The notes beneath the pieces are model-generated. The model was not told where the DNA came from and searched no databases. It worked only from the letters and a program-made list of their open reading frames with translations. The position numbers and the translations under genes were made by a program. A DNA stretch of 64,000 bases from Buttiauxella izardii (lineage in GTDB: Bacteria; Pseudomonadota; Gammaproteobacteria; Enterobacterales; Enterobacteriaceae), in contig NZ_QZWH01000044.1 in assembly GCF_003601925.1 (NCBI RefSeq), forward strand, positions 62,001 to 126,000. The letters are read 5' to 3'. This document shows, one piece after another, positions 1 through 9,666 of this stretch (its first letter is position 1; every line of letters starts with the position of its first letter).

Positions 1-1
1 A

Positions 2-1630
2 CTGCTTGAAAGGCGAGATGTGATTGTGGTGGCGTCGGTGTCGGCGATTTATGGTCTGGGCGACCCGGATTTGTATCTGAAAATGATGCTGCATCTCACC
101 AAAGGGATGATCGTCGATCAGCGCTCGATTATTCGCCGCCTGACTGAACTGCAATATACCCGCAATGACCAGGCGTTCCAGCGCGGCACATTCCGCGTGC
201 GCGGCGAAGTGGTGGATATCTTCCCGGCGGAGTCGGACGATTTAGCCGTGCGCGTAGAACTTTTCGATGAAGAAGTGGAGCGGCTATCGCTGTTTGACCC
301 GCTGACCGGGCAAATCGACCAAACTATCCAGCGTTTCACCGTTTACCCGAAATCGCACTACGTCACACCACGTGAGCGAATCCTGCAAGCGATGGAAGAG
401 ATCAAAGTTGAGCTGGCAGATCGCCGCAAAGTTTTGCTGGCCAATAATAAACTGCTTGAAGAGCAGCGCCTCTCGCAGCGGACTCAATTTGATTTAGAAA
501 TGATGAACGAACTGGGTTATTGCTCAGGTGTCGAAAACTACTCGCGCTTCCTTTCTGGCCGAGGCCCTGGCGAGCCGCCGCCAACACTTTTCGATTACCT
601 GCCTGCCGATGGTTTGCTGGTGGTTGATGAATCGCACGTCACCATTCCGCAAATCGGTGGGATGTACAAAGGTGACCGCTCGCGCAAAGAAACACTGGTC
701 GAATATGGCTTCCGTCTGCCCTCAGCGCTGGATAACCGCCCGTTGAGATTTGAAGAATTTGAAGCGCTGGCGCCGCAAACTATTTATGTTTCAGCAACAC
801 CGAGCAATTACGAGTTAGAAAAATCGGGTGACGATGTGATTGATCAGGTGGTCAGGCCAACCGGTCTGCTTGATCCGATTATCGAGGTGCGCCCTGTTGG
901 CACTCAGGTCGACGATTTGTTGTCTGAAATTCGTAAGCGTGTCGAAATCAACGAACGCGTGCTAGTCACCACGCTGACCAAGCGTATGGCGGAAGATCTA
1001 ACCGAATATCTTGAAGAGCATGGCGAAAAGGTGCGTTACCTGCACTCAGATATCGACACCGTAGAGCGTATGGAAATCATCCGTGATTTGCGCCTTGGCG
1101 AGTTCGACGTGCTGGTGGGCATCAACTTGCTGCGTGAAGGCCTGGACATGCCAGAGGTGTCGCTGGTGGCGATTCTGGACGCCGATAAAGAGGGCTTCCT
1201 GCGTTCCGAGCGTTCATTGATTCAGACCATCGGTCGTGCGGCGCGTAACATCAACGGCAAAGCCATTTTGTATGGCGACAAAATTACCCCATCAATGGCG
1301 AAAGCGATTGGTGAAACGGAACGCCGCCGTGCAAAACAGCAGCAGTACAACGAAGAAAATGGCATTACGCCGCAAGGGCTGAATAAACGAGTGGTCGATG
1401 TTCTGCAACTAGGCGAAGGGATGGCGAAAACCAAAGGCCGCCTTAAGAGCAAAGCGCGCAGCGTGATTGAAGATGATGAAATCATCCTCACACCTAAAGT
1501 GTTGCAGCAGAAAATCCATCAGTTAGAAGGGAAGATGCAGGAACACGCGCAAAATCTGGAATTTGAAGAAGCCGCGCAAATTCGCGACCAACTCCATCAG
1601 TTACGGCAGTTGTTTATTGCTACGTCTTAA
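2..1630 (+). CDS. uvrB: UvrABC system protein B, 5'-truncated by the window edge
   Basis: DNA damage-recognition helicase-like subunit of nucleotide excision repair; it is loaded by UvrA and recruits UvrC for incision. The frame is open from base 2 (LLERRD...), so about 130 N-terminal residues, including the Walker A motif, lie outside the window; E. coli UvrB has 673 residues and 543 are seen here. Visible are the beta-hairpin flank [10 protein letters not shown], the SATP motif near fragment residue 260, helicase motifs V/VI ([15 protein letters not shown] and QTIGRAARN), and the C-terminal UVR motif ([14 protein letters not shown]) that contacts UvrC. It reads as an ordinary intact gene, cut only by the window. 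Confidence 0.97.
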   Translation: MLERRDVIVVASVSAIYGLGDPDLYLKMMLHLTKGMIVDQRSIIRRLTELQYTRNDQAFQRGTFRVRGEVVDIFPAESDDLAVRVELFDEEVERLSLFDPLTGQIDQTIQRFTVYPKSHYVTPRERILQAMEEIKVELADRRKVLLANNKLLEEQRLSQRTQFDLEMMNELGYCSGVENYSRFLSGRGPGEPPPTLFDYLPADGLLVVDESHVTIPQIGGMYKGDRSRKETLVEYGFRLPSALDNRPLRFEEFEALAPQTIYVSATPSNYELEKSGDDVIDQVVRPTGLLDPIIEVRPVGTQVDDLLSEIRKRVEINERVLVTTLTKRMAEDLTEYLEEHGEKVRYLHSDIDTVERMEIIRDLRLGEFDVLVGINLLREGLDMPEVSLVAILDADKEGFLRSERSLIQTIGRAARNINGKAILYGDKITPSMAKAIGETERRRAKQQQYNEENGITPQGLNKRVVDVLQLGEGMAKTKGRLKSKARSVIEDDEIILTPKVLQQKIHQLEGKMQEHAQNLEFEEAAQIRDQLHQLRQLFIATS

Positions 1631-1637
1631 TGAATTG

Positions 1638-1706
1638 TCGGATGACGCTACCGCTTATCCGACCTACGCAATACAGCATTTGCAAGGTGGATAAGCGTCA
1701 TCCACC
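1638..1706. repeat. REP/BIME-type palindrome pair after uvrB
   Basis: Two imperfect palindromic units in opposite orientation lie 7 bp after the uvrB stop: GTCGGATGACGCT...CTTATCCGACCTAC (1638-1668) and GGTGGATAAGCGTCATCCACC (1686-1706). This matches the extragenic REP class of enterics, often found between convergent genes as here (uvrB and ybhK). Similar pairs occur at 31819 and 57052. Confidence 0.85.
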
Positions 1707-1732
1707 GTTTTACCTGCCAGTTACAGTAATTA

Positions 1733-2641
1733 TTAGCCGAGTTGTTGAAGCGCTTTTTCCAGCGCCAGGCGAAGTAAATGCCTGTCGTGGCGATAGCGAA
1801 CATCGCTGGCTTCCAGCGGTTCCTGGGTGACTACACGGTCGGTAATTTCAGAAACGTCAGTCTGCGGGCCAACGACTACGGCATCAACTACGCGTTTACC
1901 GATTCGCTGCTCCATAATATCCAGTGTTTGCGCCAGCGACAGATTGGCGGCGGCGGTGCTTAATTCCTTACCCAAATTGCCAATGAAAACCACCGGAGCA
2001 GGGGTGCGGCGCAACGCCTGGTCCATATCTTCCAGCAAAAGTATCGGCATTAAACTGGTGTAGAAACTGCCTGGGCCAATCAAAATCAGGTCAGCTTCGG
2101 CAATCGCCTGCACCGCTTCACGCGTGGCATGAGCTTTTGGGTACAACGACAACTCCTGCGGCGGCGACGAAAGCTGGTCGATATTCACTTCACCATAAAT
2201 AAAATGGCCGTCTGCATCCGTAGCCATCAAATCTACCGGCTGTTCGGACATTGGAATCAAAAACGCATCCACTTTAAGCAGGTTACGAATAAGATTGATC
2301 GCTTCCAAAGGCCTTACGCTTAGGTGATCGAGCGCCTTTAACATCAGGTTTCCGAGGTTATGACCAGAAAGTTCGCCATTACCGCCAAAACGATACTCAA
2401 ACATCGCCGAAGCCACGCTTTGTTCGGTAATTAACTGATTTAAACAGTTGCGCATATCACCCCAGGCAATGCCTCCTTCAGAACGTCGAATACGTCCTGT
2501 AGAACCGCCGTTATCGGTGGTGGTAACAATGCCGGTTAAACGTGAACCTAAAGAGGAGAGGGACGACATGACCCTGCCCAGACCGTGCCCACCGCCAAGG
2601 GCGACCACCCGGTCTAAATCCGCAAACGTACGATTGCGCAT
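1733..2641 (-). CDS. ybhK: YvcK/YbhK-family gluconeogenesis-factor-like protein
   Basis: A 302-residue protein, the same length as E. coli YbhK. The family (CofD/YvcK fold) binds UDP-sugars or nucleotides; in Bacillus YvcK affects carbon metabolism and cell shape, while the enteric role is unclear. Visible motifs are the glycine-rich N-terminus [11 protein letters not shown], the [12 protein letters not shown] loop, and [13 protein letters not shown]. The ATG at 2641 has an AAGGAAT Shine-Dalgarno. It is divergent from moaA and convergent with uvrB, the standard enteric order. Confidence 0.93.
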   Translation of the reverse strand: MRNRTFADLDRVVALGGGHGLGRVMSSLSSLGSRLTGIVTTTDNGGSTGRIRRSEGGIAWGDMRNCLNQLITEQSVASAMFEYRFGGNGELSGHNLGNLMLKALDHLSVRPLEAINLIRNLLKVDAFLIPMSEQPVDLMATDADGHFIYGEVNIDQLSSPPQELSLYPKAHATREAVQAIAEADLILIGPGSFYTSLMPILLLEDMDQALRRTPAPVVFIGNLGKELSTAAANLSLAQTLDIMEQRIGKRVVDAVVVGPQTDVSEITDRVVTQEPLEASDVRYRHDRHLLRLALEKALQQLG

Positions 2642-2716
2642 AACTATTCCTTATGACGAACTATCGAAATAAGGTAGCGCAAATGCAGGTAAAATACGAT
2701 TCAGCCTCGGACGTTA

Positions 2717-2730
2717 ATGATGTATATCAA
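2717..2730. promoter_or_regulatory. FNR-like site upstream of moaA
   Basis: ATGATGTATATCAA matches the FNR consensus TTGAT-N4-ATCAA with one mismatch. The E. coli moa promoter is induced anaerobically by FNR, so position and identity agree. Occupancy is inferred. Confidence 0.55.
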
Positions 2731-2779
2731 AGCAAAAGTTCACTTTTCGCGTAGTCTGTAGCGAAATTGAACGATTAGT

Positions 2780-2804
2780 TCGTTATGTATATAAATATAC
2801 AGCG
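2780..2804. promoter_or_regulatory. ModE-like palindrome upstream of moaA
   Basis: The stretch CGTTATGTATATAAATATAC followed by AGCGA resembles the ModE-molybdate operator (CGTTATATA, spacer, TATATAACG-like). ModE activates moaA in E. coli. The site lies about 65 bp downstream of the FNR-like box and just before the riboswitch leader. Confidence 0.5.
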
Positions 2805-2850
2805 AAAGCTGTTATGGCGAATAACGTCATCACGCGCTACTATCGCTCTA

Positions 2851-2955
2851 AACACACTAAGCCTCTGGACCTAAGTCGCAAGATACGGTGCTTTGGCCGT
2901 GACCTCGAGTCACCAGGGTGCAGAAAGAAATGACTGCATCTCCCGTATTTGGAAG
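2851..2955 (+). ncRNA. Molybdenum cofactor riboswitch (Moco RNA motif)
   Basis: The untranslated leader of moaA contains the blocks expected for the Moco element: CACTAAGCCTCTGGACCTAA, GTCGCAAGATACGGTGCTTT, GGCCGTGACC and CTGCATCTCCCGTATTTGG. The element ends over the moaA ribosome-binding site (GGAAGG at 2951), consistent with control of translation initiation by Moco as in E. coli. The longer open frame that begins at 2893 runs through this RNA and is not the start. Confidence 0.85.
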
Positions 2956-2961
2956 GTGTAC

Positions 2962-3951
2962 ATGGCTACCCAACTTACCGATGCTTACGCTCGTAAGTTT
3001 TTTTACCTGCGTTTGTCTATTACCGACGTTTGCAATTTCCGTTGCAACTATTGCCTGCCCGATGGCTACAAGCCTCACGGTGTGGCGAATAAAAGTTTCC
3101 TCAACGTCGATGAAATTCGCCGCGTCACGCGAGCATTTGCCGCGCTCGGCACTGAAAAAGTCCGCCTGACCGGTGGCGAACCCTCTTTACGTAAAGACTT
3201 CACCGACATCATTGCCGCCGTGCGTGAAAACGCCAGTATTCGCCAGATTGCGGTAACCACAAATGGCTATCGCCTTGCGCGAGATATCCAGCAATGGCGC
3301 GATGCCGGGCTGACTGCTGTTAACGTCAGCGTTGATAGCCTTGACGCTCGCCAGTTCCACGCTATTACCGGGCAGGATAAATTCCGCCAGGTGATGGACG
3401 GCATAGACGCCGCTTTTGCCGCCGGTTTTGAGCGCGTAAAAGTGAACACCGTGCTGATGCGTGGCGTAAATCACCACGAACTCGATACCTTCCTGGCGTG
3501 GATCAAACCGCGACCTATTCAACTGCGTTTTATCGAATTGATGGAAACCGGCGACGGCGGCGAGCTGTTCCGTAAACACCACATTTCCGGCAAAACCATT
3601 CGCGACCAGTTACTGGCTCGCGGCTGGGTTCACCAGCTACGCAGCCGCAGCGACGGCCCGGCGCAGGTCTTTTGCCACCCCGATTACGCGGGTGAAATCG
3701 GCCTCATCATGCCGTATGAAAAAGACTTCTGTGCCAGCTGTAACCGCCTGCGCGTTTCATCTGTCGGTAATCTGCACCTCTGCTTGTTCGGCGAGCAGGG
3801 CATTTCCCTGCGTGATTTGCTGGCAAGCGACGAGCAAATCGACGAACTCGAAGCGCGCATAGCCGAAGCCTTAACGCACAAAAAACAGACCCATTTCCTG
3901 CATGACGGTGACACCGGCATCACTCAAAACCTGTCTTATATCGGCGGGTAA
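2962..3951 (+). CDS. moaA: GTP 3',8-cyclase MoaA
   Basis: Radical SAM enzyme that, with MoaC, converts GTP to cyclic pyranopterin monophosphate, the first step of molybdenum cofactor synthesis. The N-terminal cluster motif CNFRCNYC supplies Cys24, Cys28 and Cys31. The C-terminal second cluster is seen in [12 protein letters not shown] and HLCLF, and the protein ends in the conserved Gly-Gly (SYIGG). The ATG at 2962 follows GGAAGG and gives 329 residues, equal to E. coli. First gene of moaABCDE. Confidence 0.97.
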   Translation: MATQLTDAYARKFFYLRLSITDVCNFRCNYCLPDGYKPHGVANKSFLNVDEIRRVTRAFAALGTEKVRLTGGEPSLRKDFTDIIAAVRENASIRQIAVTTNGYRLARDIQQWRDAGLTAVNVSVDSLDARQFHAITGQDKFRQVMDGIDAAFAAGFERVKVNTVLMRGVNHHELDTFLAWIKPRPIQLRFIELMETGDGGELFRKHHISGKTIRDQLLARGWVHQLRSRSDGPAQVFCHPDYAGEIGLIMPYEKDFCASCNRLRVSSVGNLHLCLFGEQGISLRDLLASDEQIDELEARIAEALTHKKQTHFLHDGDTGITQNLSYIGG

Positions 3952-3973
3952 AACCAGATAAAAAGGGAGATCT

Positions 3974-4486
3974 ATGAGCCAGGTAAGCAGTGAATTTATC
4001 CCGGTACATATTGCTATTCTGACTGTCTCAAGCCGTCGCGGCGAAGAGGACGACACTTCAGGACATTATCTGCGTGAAGCCGCTACGGAAGCCGGGCATC
4101 AGGTTGTTGCCAAAGCGATCGTTAAAGAGAATCGCTATGCGATACGCGCCCAGGTTTCGCAATGGATTGCTGATGACGAAGTGCAGGTTGTGCTGATCAA
4201 CGGCGGCACCGGTTTTACCGATGGCGACCAGGCCCCGGAAGCGCTTTTACCTCTGTTTGACCGTGAAATCGAAGGTTTTGGTGAAGTGTTCCGCATGCTC
4301 TCTTTTGAAGAAATCGGCACTTCAACGCTGCAATCACGCGCATTAGCAGGTATTGCGAACCGCACGTTGATTTTTGCCATGCCGGGTTCCACCAAAGCGT
4401 GTCATACCGCGTGGGAAAATATCATTCAGCCACAGCTGGATGCTCGCGTGCGCCCTTGCAATTTCCACCCACACCTCAAGAAATAA
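3974..4486 (+). CDS. moaB: Molybdopterin biosynthesis protein MoaB
   Basis: A 170-residue MoaB/MogA-fold protein, the same length as E. coli MoaB. It carries the molybdopterin-binding motif INGGTGFTDGDQAPEAL, followed by the conserved E-I-E-G-F-G-E block. The fold resembles adenylyltransferases acting on molybdopterin, but E. coli MoaB is dispensable and its exact reaction is unsettled. It lies 22 bp after moaA with an AAAGGGAG ribosome-binding site and 3 bp before moaC. Confidence 0.95.
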   Translation: MSQVSSEFIPVHIAILTVSSRRGEEDDTSGHYLREAATEAGHQVVAKAIVKENRYAIRAQVSQWIADDEVQVVLINGGTGFTDGDQAPEALLPLFDREIEGFGEVFRMLSFEEIGTSTLQSRALAGIANRTLIFAMPGSTKACHTAWENIIQPQLDARVRPCNFHPHLKK

Positions 4487-4489
4487 ACT

Positions 4490-4987
4490 ATGTCGCAACT
4501 CACTCATATTAATTCCGCTGGCGAAGCGCACATGGTCGATGTTTCCGCCAAAGCCGAAACCGTGCGTGAAGCGCGCGCCGAAGCGTTTATCACCATGGAT
4601 CCTGCAACGCTCGCCATGATTATCGAAGGCAGCCACCACAAAGGTGATGTGTTTGCCACGGCGCGTATCGCCGGGATTCAGGCGGCAAAACGCACCTGGG
4701 ATTTGATCCCGCTTTGCCACCCGCTGATGCTCAGCAAAGTCGAAGTGAATTTAGCCGCCGAGCCGGAATACAACCGTGTGCGCATCGAATCCGTTTGCCG
4801 CCTGACCGGAAAAACTGGCGTGGAAATGGAAGCGCTAACCGCCGCATCGGTTGCGGCATTAACCATTTACGACATGTGCAAAGCCGTGCAGAAAGATATG
4901 GTGATTGGCCCGGTGCGCCTGCTGGCGAAAAGCGGTGGGAAATCTGGAGATTTTAAAGTAGACAGCAAGGTGGAAAGCCATGATTAA
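4490..4987 (+). CDS. moaC: Cyclic pyranopterin monophosphate synthase MoaC
   Basis: Acts after MoaA to form cyclic pyranopterin monophosphate. The 165-residue protein shows the family core [20 protein letters not shown], the active-site LIPLCHPL, and [20 protein letters not shown]. It is a few residues longer than E. coli MoaC at the C-terminus. Its end overlaps the start of moaD by 8 bp, indicating translational coupling within the operon. Confidence 0.96.
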   Translation: MSQLTHINSAGEAHMVDVSAKAETVREARAEAFITMDPATLAMIIEGSHHKGDVFATARIAGIQAAKRTWDLIPLCHPLMLSKVEVNLAAEPEYNRVRIESVCRLTGKTGVEMEALTAASVAALTIYDMCKAVQKDMVIGPVRLLAKSGGKSGDFKVDSKVESHD

Positions 4988-5225
4988 CGTGCTGTTTTTT
5001 GCTCAGGTGCGTGAACTGGTCGATTGCGACCGTCTGCAACTGGATGCCACTTTCAATGACGTCGAGCAGCTTCGCGCCGAACTGGCAACTAAAAGTGACC
5101 GTTGGGCGCTGGCGCTCGAGTCTGGCAAATTATTGGCGGCGGTTAACCAGACGCTGGTGAGTTTTGACCATCCTGTTAGCGACGGCGACGAAGTGGCTTT
5201 CTTCCCGCCAGTCACCGGAGGCTAA
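4980..5225 (+). CDS. moaD: Molybdopterin synthase small (sulfur carrier) subunit MoaD
   Basis: An 81-residue ubiquitin-fold sulfur carrier. The C-terminal Gly-Gly (FFPPVTGG) is the site that MoeB adenylates and that becomes the thiocarboxylate used by molybdopterin synthase. It overlaps moaC and is followed after 1 bp by moaE, its partner subunit. Confidence 0.96.
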   Translation: MINVLFFAQVRELVDCDRLQLDATFNDVEQLRAELATKSDRWALALESGKLLAAVNQTLVSFDHPVSDGDEVAFFPPVTGG

Positions 5226-5226
5226 A

Positions 5227-5679
5227 ATGGAAAACACTCGAATCCGCGTCAGCCACGAAAACTTCAACGTCGGCGATGAATACCAGTGGCTTGCGCAGTG
5301 TGACGAAGACGGTGCGGTAGTGACCTTTACCGGCAAAGTGCGTAACCACAATTTGGGCGATAGCGTCAGCGCCTTAACGCTCGAACACTATCCGGGCATG
5401 ACGGAAAAAGCGCTGGCGGAAATTATCGAAGAAGCGCGCAGCCGTTGGCCGCTGCAACGCGTGAGCGTCATTCATCGCATCGGCGAATTATGGCCAGGTG
5501 ATGAAATTGTTTTTGTTGGCGTGACCGGCGCACACCGTAATTCGGCGTTTGAATCCGCACAATTCATCATGGATTATCTGAAAACGCGTGCACCGTTCTG
5601 GAAGCGCGAGGCTACGGCTGACGGGGATCGCTGGGTAGAAGCGCGGGATACCGATAAGCAAGCCGCCAAACGTTGGTAA
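5227..5679 (+). CDS. moaE: Molybdopterin synthase catalytic subunit MoaE
   Basis: Large subunit of the MoaD2-MoaE2 synthase that inserts two sulfurs into cyclic pyranopterin monophosphate. The ATG at 5227, one base after the moaD stop, gives 150 residues as in E. coli. The open frame extends upstream through moaD in another phase, but that is not a real start. Conserved blocks include GAVVTFTGKVRNHN, LTLEHYPGMTEKAL, HRIGELWPGDEIVFVGV and the C-terminal APFWKRE. Last gene of the moa operon. Confidence 0.96.
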   Translation: MENTRIRVSHENFNVGDEYQWLAQCDEDGAVVTFTGKVRNHNLGDSVSALTLEHYPGMTEKALAEIIEEARSRWPLQRVSVIHRIGELWPGDEIVFVGVTGAHRNSAFESAQFIMDYLKTRAPFWKREATADGDRWVEARDTDKQAAKRW

Positions 5680-5766
5680 CAGGCACCTTCATGCAGTTGT
5701 GTTAATCTTAAGGTACAGGTCTTTCGGCCTGAAATTCGGTCAACGTAATTCACTTAAGGAAGCATC

Positions 5767-6477
5767 ATGGATCGATTCCCACGTTCCAATGACACCATCG
5801 TGCAGCAGGCCCGTACTGGCTTGCAGGCATATATGGCACAAGTTTATGGCTGGATGACATGCGGCCTGTTACTGACGGCATTTGTCGCCTGGTACGCTGC
5901 CAATACCCCAGCGGTGATGGAGTTTGTTTTCTCCAGCAAAATCACCTTCTTCGGGCTGATCATCGTGCAACTGGGGCTGGTTTTTGTGCTCTCAGGCATG
6001 GTGCATAAGCTCAGCGCGGGTATGGCGACCAGCTTGTTTATGCTTTATTCGGCATTAACGGGCCTGACGCTTTCCAGTATTTTTATCGTCTACACCTATT
6101 CATCCATCGCCAGCACCTTCGTGGTGGCAGGCGGCATGTTTGGTGCGATGAGCCTCTACGGTTACACCACCAAGCGTGATTTAAGCGGTTTTGGCAACAT
6201 GCTGTTTATGGCGCTGATTGGTATCGTGCTGGCGTCTTTGGTCAACATCTGGCTTGAGAGCACCGCGCTGATGTGGGCGGTAACGTATATCGGCGTGATC
6301 GTGTTTGTCGGCCTGACTGCCTACGACACGCAGAAGCTGAAAAACATCGGCGAGCAGATTGATACTCGTGATACGCAAACTATGCGCAAGTACTCGATTC
6401 TTGGCGCATTAACGCTGTATCTCGACTTCATCAACCTGTTCCTGATGCTGCTGCGTATTTTCGGCAACCGCCGTTAA
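5767..6477 (+). CDS. ybhL: BAX inhibitor-1/YccA-family membrane protein YbhL
   Basis: A 236-residue inner-membrane protein with about seven hydrophobic segments, of the BI-1 (TMBIM) family. It begins MDRFPRSNDTIVQQ, has the family block TAYDTQKLKN near residue 185, and ends LFLMLLRIFGNRR. Bacterial members such as YccA modulate FtsH and others act as calcium leak channels; the substrate of YbhL is not established. The E. coli neighbour ybhM is absent; a palindromic repeat follows directly. Confidence 0.92.
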   Translation: MDRFPRSNDTIVQQARTGLQAYMAQVYGWMTCGLLLTAFVAWYAANTPAVMEFVFSSKITFFGLIIVQLGLVFVLSGMVHKLSAGMATSLFMLYSALTGLTLSSIFIVYTYSSIASTFVVAGGMFGAMSLYGYTTKRDLSGFGNMLFMALIGIVLASLVNIWLESTALMWAVTYIGVIVFVGLTAYDTQKLKNIGEQIDTRDTQTMRKYSILGALTLYLDFINLFLMLLRIFGNRR

Positions 6478-7523
6478 GTTCTGCCACCCTCATCCCGGCC
6501 TTCTCCCCCAGGAGAAGGGGTAAACTTTTCACCCTCTCCCTCAGGGAGAGGGCTGGGGTGAGGGTTGTTTAGCTTCTTCTCATTCTTCACGCGCATCTTC
6601 TTCGCCCGACTCTCAAGCACTAAATAACACACTATCGCCAGTATCAGCGGCGCGATGTAATAGAGCATTCGGTACGCCAGCAATGCCGCAATAATCTTGC
6701 CGTTAGTGACATGCTCGCCTGCCAGCAAAGCAATAAACACCGCTTCCAGCACACCGATTCCGGCAGGAATATGCACAATCACCCCGGCAATACTGCTGAC
6801 TAATAACACGCCCAACACGAAGAAATAGTTCACCTGCTGGCCGAGCAACAGCCAGATAATCGCCCCCATCACCATCCAGTTACAGCTTGAGATAACCAGC
6901 TGCATCAGCGCGAATTTAAACGATGGCAGCACCAGGCGCTGGCCTTTTATCGTCATATGGCGATGTTTGGCGAAGGCACAAAACCACAGATAAACCGCGA
7001 TGATTGCCAGCAATACGCCACCCAAAATCCGCAAAGTGGTTTCGTCGATGTACCAGTGATCCGGCAATTGCACCACGCCGACGGTAAAAATCACCCCCGC
7101 CAGCAAAATGTAGCCCAGCCAGTTGGTGGAAATACTCAATGAGAAGATGCGCGTAATCGTCGCACTCGGCAGCCCAAGCCGTGAATAAAGTCGGTAACGC
7201 ATGCCGATGCCGCCGACCCAGGTACTTAGCGTGAGGTTGAACGCATAACAGATAAACGACACCAGCATCACCTGCCGTTTCGCCAGTTTATGCCCGCAAT
7301 ACGAGCGCGCCAGCAGGTCGTAACAGCCGTAAATCAGATAGCTCAGAACCACCAGCCCGACCGCGCTAAACAGCGCCAGGCGGTTATAGTCCTTAATGAC
7401 CTCCCAGACTTCTTCCCAGTTCACCTTCGTGGCATACACCACCAACAGCACGATCACGGCAATAAAAAATAGCCAGGTAAGGATTTTCTTTGCTTTGCGC
7501 CATTTCGGATGCGAGTGCGACAT
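6474..7523 (-). CDS. ybhN: YbhN, LPG-synthase-TM-like membrane protein with a repeat-derived tail
   Basis: An inner-membrane protein of the lysylphosphatidylglycerol synthase transmembrane-domain family (UPF0104), with about eight hydrophobic segments and the block GVIVHIPAGIGVLEAVF. In E. coli it is encoded with clsB and may act in lipid handling; function is unproven. The ATG at 7523 overlaps the clsB stop by one base (TGATG); a TTG one codon earlier is not needed. The family core ends near residue 318 (RVKNEKK). Residues about 320-346 of 349 are translated from the palindromic repeat (PHPSPLPEGEGEKFTPSPGG), so the normal stop has been replaced. Confidence 0.9.
   Translation of the reverse strand: MSHSHPKWRKAKKILTWLFFIAVIVLLVVYATKVNWEEVWEVIKDYNRLALFSAVGLVVLSYLIYGCYDLLARSYCGHKLAKRQVMLVSFICYAFNLTLSTWVGGIGMRYRLYSRLGLPSATITRIFSLSISTNWLGYILLAGVIFTVGVVQLPDHWYIDETTLRILGGVLLAIIAVYLWFCAFAKHRHMTIKGQRLVLPSFKFALMQLVISSCNWMVMGAIIWLLLGQQVNYFFVLGVLLVSSIAGVIVHIPAGIGVLEAVFIALLAGEHVTNGKIIAALLAYRMLYYIAPLILAIVCYLVLESRAKKMRVKNEKKLNNPHPSPLPEGEGEKFTPSPGGEGRDEGGRT
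6487..6564. repeat. Inverted pair of CCCTCTCCC/GGGAGAGGG palindromes
   Basis: Two imperfect palindromic units sit back to back: CCCTCATCCCGGCCTTCTCC ending GGAGAAGGGG (6487-6520), and ACCCTCTCCCTCAGGGAGAG ending GGTGAGGG (6531-6564). The same family recurs at 17341 and 22803. This copy lies inside the end of the ybhN reading frame and encodes its last residues. Confidence 0.85.
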
Positions 7524-8779
7524 CAATATTTCACTCCCTGGTTTTCCGTCTCAACCTCTGATTCAACCCTGTCCTGAGTTTCCATATGCGGCTGCGCCGG
7601 AGGCATCACCTGCGCAAGTTTTGGCGTATGGGCGGGCAGCCAGCCGACCATGGCCGGGAAATGGCGTAAGAAGTGGAAGGCCAGCACGCTTTTGCCCAGA
7701 TTCCACCAGGTGCGTTTGGGCAACATTGACTCATCCACTGGCTGGCAATCTTTGGCAATCAGAGCAGTCAGGTTGGCACGCAGCGTGTCATTGAAGGTGC
7801 GGTCATAAATAATCAGGTTCGCTTCAAGATTTAACGACAAACTCAGTGGATCAAGATTACTGGAACCGACCGTCGCCCAGTGGTCGTCCATCAGCGCGAC
7901 TTTGCCGTGTAATGGGCGGCGTTTGTATTCATAAATTTTCACGCCCGCGCGGGTTAAATAGTTGTAAAGCAGGCGAGCGCCGACTTTGACAATCGGCATA
8001 TCCGGCTCGCCTTGCACAATCAATTTGACCGAAACGCCGCGCCGGGAAGCATTACGCATTGCGTGTAGCAGCCTGTAGCCAGGGAAGAAATACGCATTGG
8101 CGATAATCACTTCACGTTTCGCTTTACTGAGCATTTTCAGGTAATAACGCTCGATGTCGTCGCGATGCTGTTCGTTGTCGCGCCAGACGAACAGCGCCTG
8201 CGCTTCACCGGGCGAGAGGTTTTCTTGCGCGGGATTTCGGCGGCGACGCCACCACTGGCGCTTGTGGTCAGAGCCTGGCAAATTGGAGATCACGTACTGG
8301 TAAATATCGTCGACCACCGGCCCTTCGACTTTGACCGAATAATCCTGTTTCGCTTCAGGGCCGTAATCGCTCATCTGTTCTGCGGAATAATTAATGCCAC
8401 CGACAAACGCCACCGCGCCGTCAACCACCACGATTTTGCGGTGCATACGACGGAACAAATTGGTGCGCATGCCAAACAGCGGCGGGCGAGGATCGTAATA
8501 ACGGAACAGTACGCCAGCGGTGGTCAGTTGTTCTACGAATTGATCGCTTAAATCCGGCGAACCGTAGCCATCAAGCAGAACTTCAATGCTAACGCCGCGC
8601 TGTGCGGCACTCAGTAAAACTTCATGCAATTGCTTGCCGACGTCATCTTCAAACCAGATAAATGTCTCGAGCAGCACTTTGCTGCGCGCCTGTTCAATGG
8701 CTTTGAAAACCGCCGGGAAAAACTCGTCACCGTTTTCGAGCAGTGAAATCCGGTTCCCGTCGCGCCAGTTATTTTTCAT
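7523..8779 (-). CDS. clsB: Cardiolipin synthase B
   Basis: A phospholipase D-superfamily enzyme that makes cardiolipin, or phosphatidylglycerol from phosphatidylethanolamine. Two HKD motifs are visible: [20 protein letters not shown] and [20 protein letters not shown]. The ATG at 8779 (MKNNWRDG) aligns with the E. coli start, has GGAGATT upstream, and gives 418 residues; a longer open frame to 8827 runs into ybhP and is rejected. It overlaps ybhP by 4 bp (ATGA) and ybhN by 1 bp, forming a ybhP-clsB-ybhN operon. Confidence 0.95.
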   Translation of the reverse strand: MKNNWRDGNRISLLENGDEFFPAVFKAIEQARSKVLLETFIWFEDDVGKQLHEVLLSAAQRGVSIEVLLDGYGSPDLSDQFVEQLTTAGVLFRYYDPRPPLFGMRTNLFRRMHRKIVVVDGAVAFVGGINYSAEQMSDYGPEAKQDYSVKVEGPVVDDIYQYVISNLPGSDHKRQWWRRRRNPAQENLSPGEAQALFVWRDNEQHRDDIERYYLKMLSKAKREVIIANAYFFPGYRLLHAMRNASRRGVSVKLIVQGEPDMPIVKVGARLLYNYLTRAGVKIYEYKRRPLHGKVALMDDHWATVGSSNLDPLSLSLNLEANLIIYDRTFNDTLRANLTALIAKDCQPVDESMLPKRTWWNLGKSVLAFHFLRHFPAMVGWLPAHTPKLAQVMPPAQPHMETQDRVESEVETENQGVKY

Positions 8780-9534
8780 AGATGAATCTCCACGGCGAGT
8801 GGCGCATGGTCTGAGAGATGCCGCCATTGATGCAACGGCAGCGCAGTCGGTGCGCTTGCAGAGGCATTTTTCACATAAATTCTGTCGAGGCGAAGCAGCG
8901 GGAAACGGGCAGGGAAGGTGCGCGCCGGGCGGCCCCAGGCGCGGGTAAACACTTCATCCAGGCCCGTCTGTTTGAGCTGTAAATTGGCGCGTTGCTGCCA
9001 GTCATTAAAATCCCCGGCAACCACCACCGGCTCGCCTTCTGGAAGGTTATTCACCAGTTGGCACAACATATTGAGCTGCGCCTGACGGTGCGCGTCCCGC
9101 AGGCCAAGGTGCACGCAAATCACATGCACACGCTTATTGGACTCGGGCACATTCATCTGGCAATGCAGCATGCCGCGTTTTTCGTGGCCTTCCACCGAGA
9201 TATCACGGTTTTCAAAATGCTGAATAGGGAAGCGAGACAGCACCGCATTGCCATGGTGGCCTTCGGGGTAAACCGCGTTACGGCCATAGGCGAAATCGCT
9301 CCACATGGTGTCGGCGAGAAATTCGTAATGGCTGGTATCAGGCCAGTTTTCCACATGCAGTGGGTGGACTTCGTGTGCGCCCATCACCTCCTGCAAACAG
9401 ACGATATCGGCAGAAACCGCGCGCACCGCATCACGCAACTCCGGCAAAATAAAGCGCCTGTTGAGTGCGGTAAAACCTTTGTGTGTATTTATTGTGAGCA
9501 CTTTGAAGGTAAAGTGCTGAGCCTTGTTACCCAT
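8776..9534 (-). CDS. ybhP: Endonuclease/exonuclease/phosphatase-family protein YbhP
   Basis: A 252-residue EEP-fold metal-dependent phosphoesterase. Motifs in order: [45 protein letters not shown], and the catalytic-type C-terminal [10 protein letters not shown]. The start at 9534 follows GGGAGAAG and agrees with E. coli YbhP (253 residues). The upstream open frame to 9690 overlaps the ybhQ leader on the other strand and is not used. First gene of ybhP-clsB-ybhN; the substrate is unknown, but the cluster suggests phospholipid metabolism. Confidence 0.92.
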   Translation of the reverse strand: MGNKAQHFTFKVLTINTHKGFTALNRRFILPELRDAVRAVSADIVCLQEVMGAHEVHPLHVENWPDTSHYEFLADTMWSDFAYGRNAVYPEGHHGNAVLSRFPIQHFENRDISVEGHEKRGMLHCQMNVPESNKRVHVICVHLGLRDAHRQAQLNMLCQLVNNLPEGEPVVVAGDFNDWQQRANLQLKQTGLDEVFTRAWGRPARTFPARFPLLRLDRIYVKNASASAPTALPLHQWRHLSDHAPLAVEIHL

Positions 9535-9666
9535 GCTTCTCCCGGCATTGTTAACATCCTGATGAAAATAAAGTGTAGTCTCTGTCACAAATAGGTGCCG
9601 GGTTACGGAATTTTCCGCATACTGCGGTACTCTGAAAGACAGGAAATAGCGGCCAGGAGAGAAATA

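Noticed and set aside
1630-1830. 66-codon open frame after uvrB
   Set aside because: Made of REP sequence and the antisense of the ybhK end.
2893-2961. 23-codon N-terminal extension of moaA
   Set aside because: It would be translated from the Moco riboswitch; MoaA homologues begin at the ATG at 2962 behind GGAAGG.
5680-5766. Possible terminator between moaE and ybhL (CAGGTCTTTCGGCCTG)
   Set aside because: A short hairpin without a T run; not convincing as a terminator and no known riboswitch pattern.
8992-9594. 200-codon open frame on the plus strand across ybhP
   Set aside because: Antisense of the conserved EEP domain; no recognisable protein.
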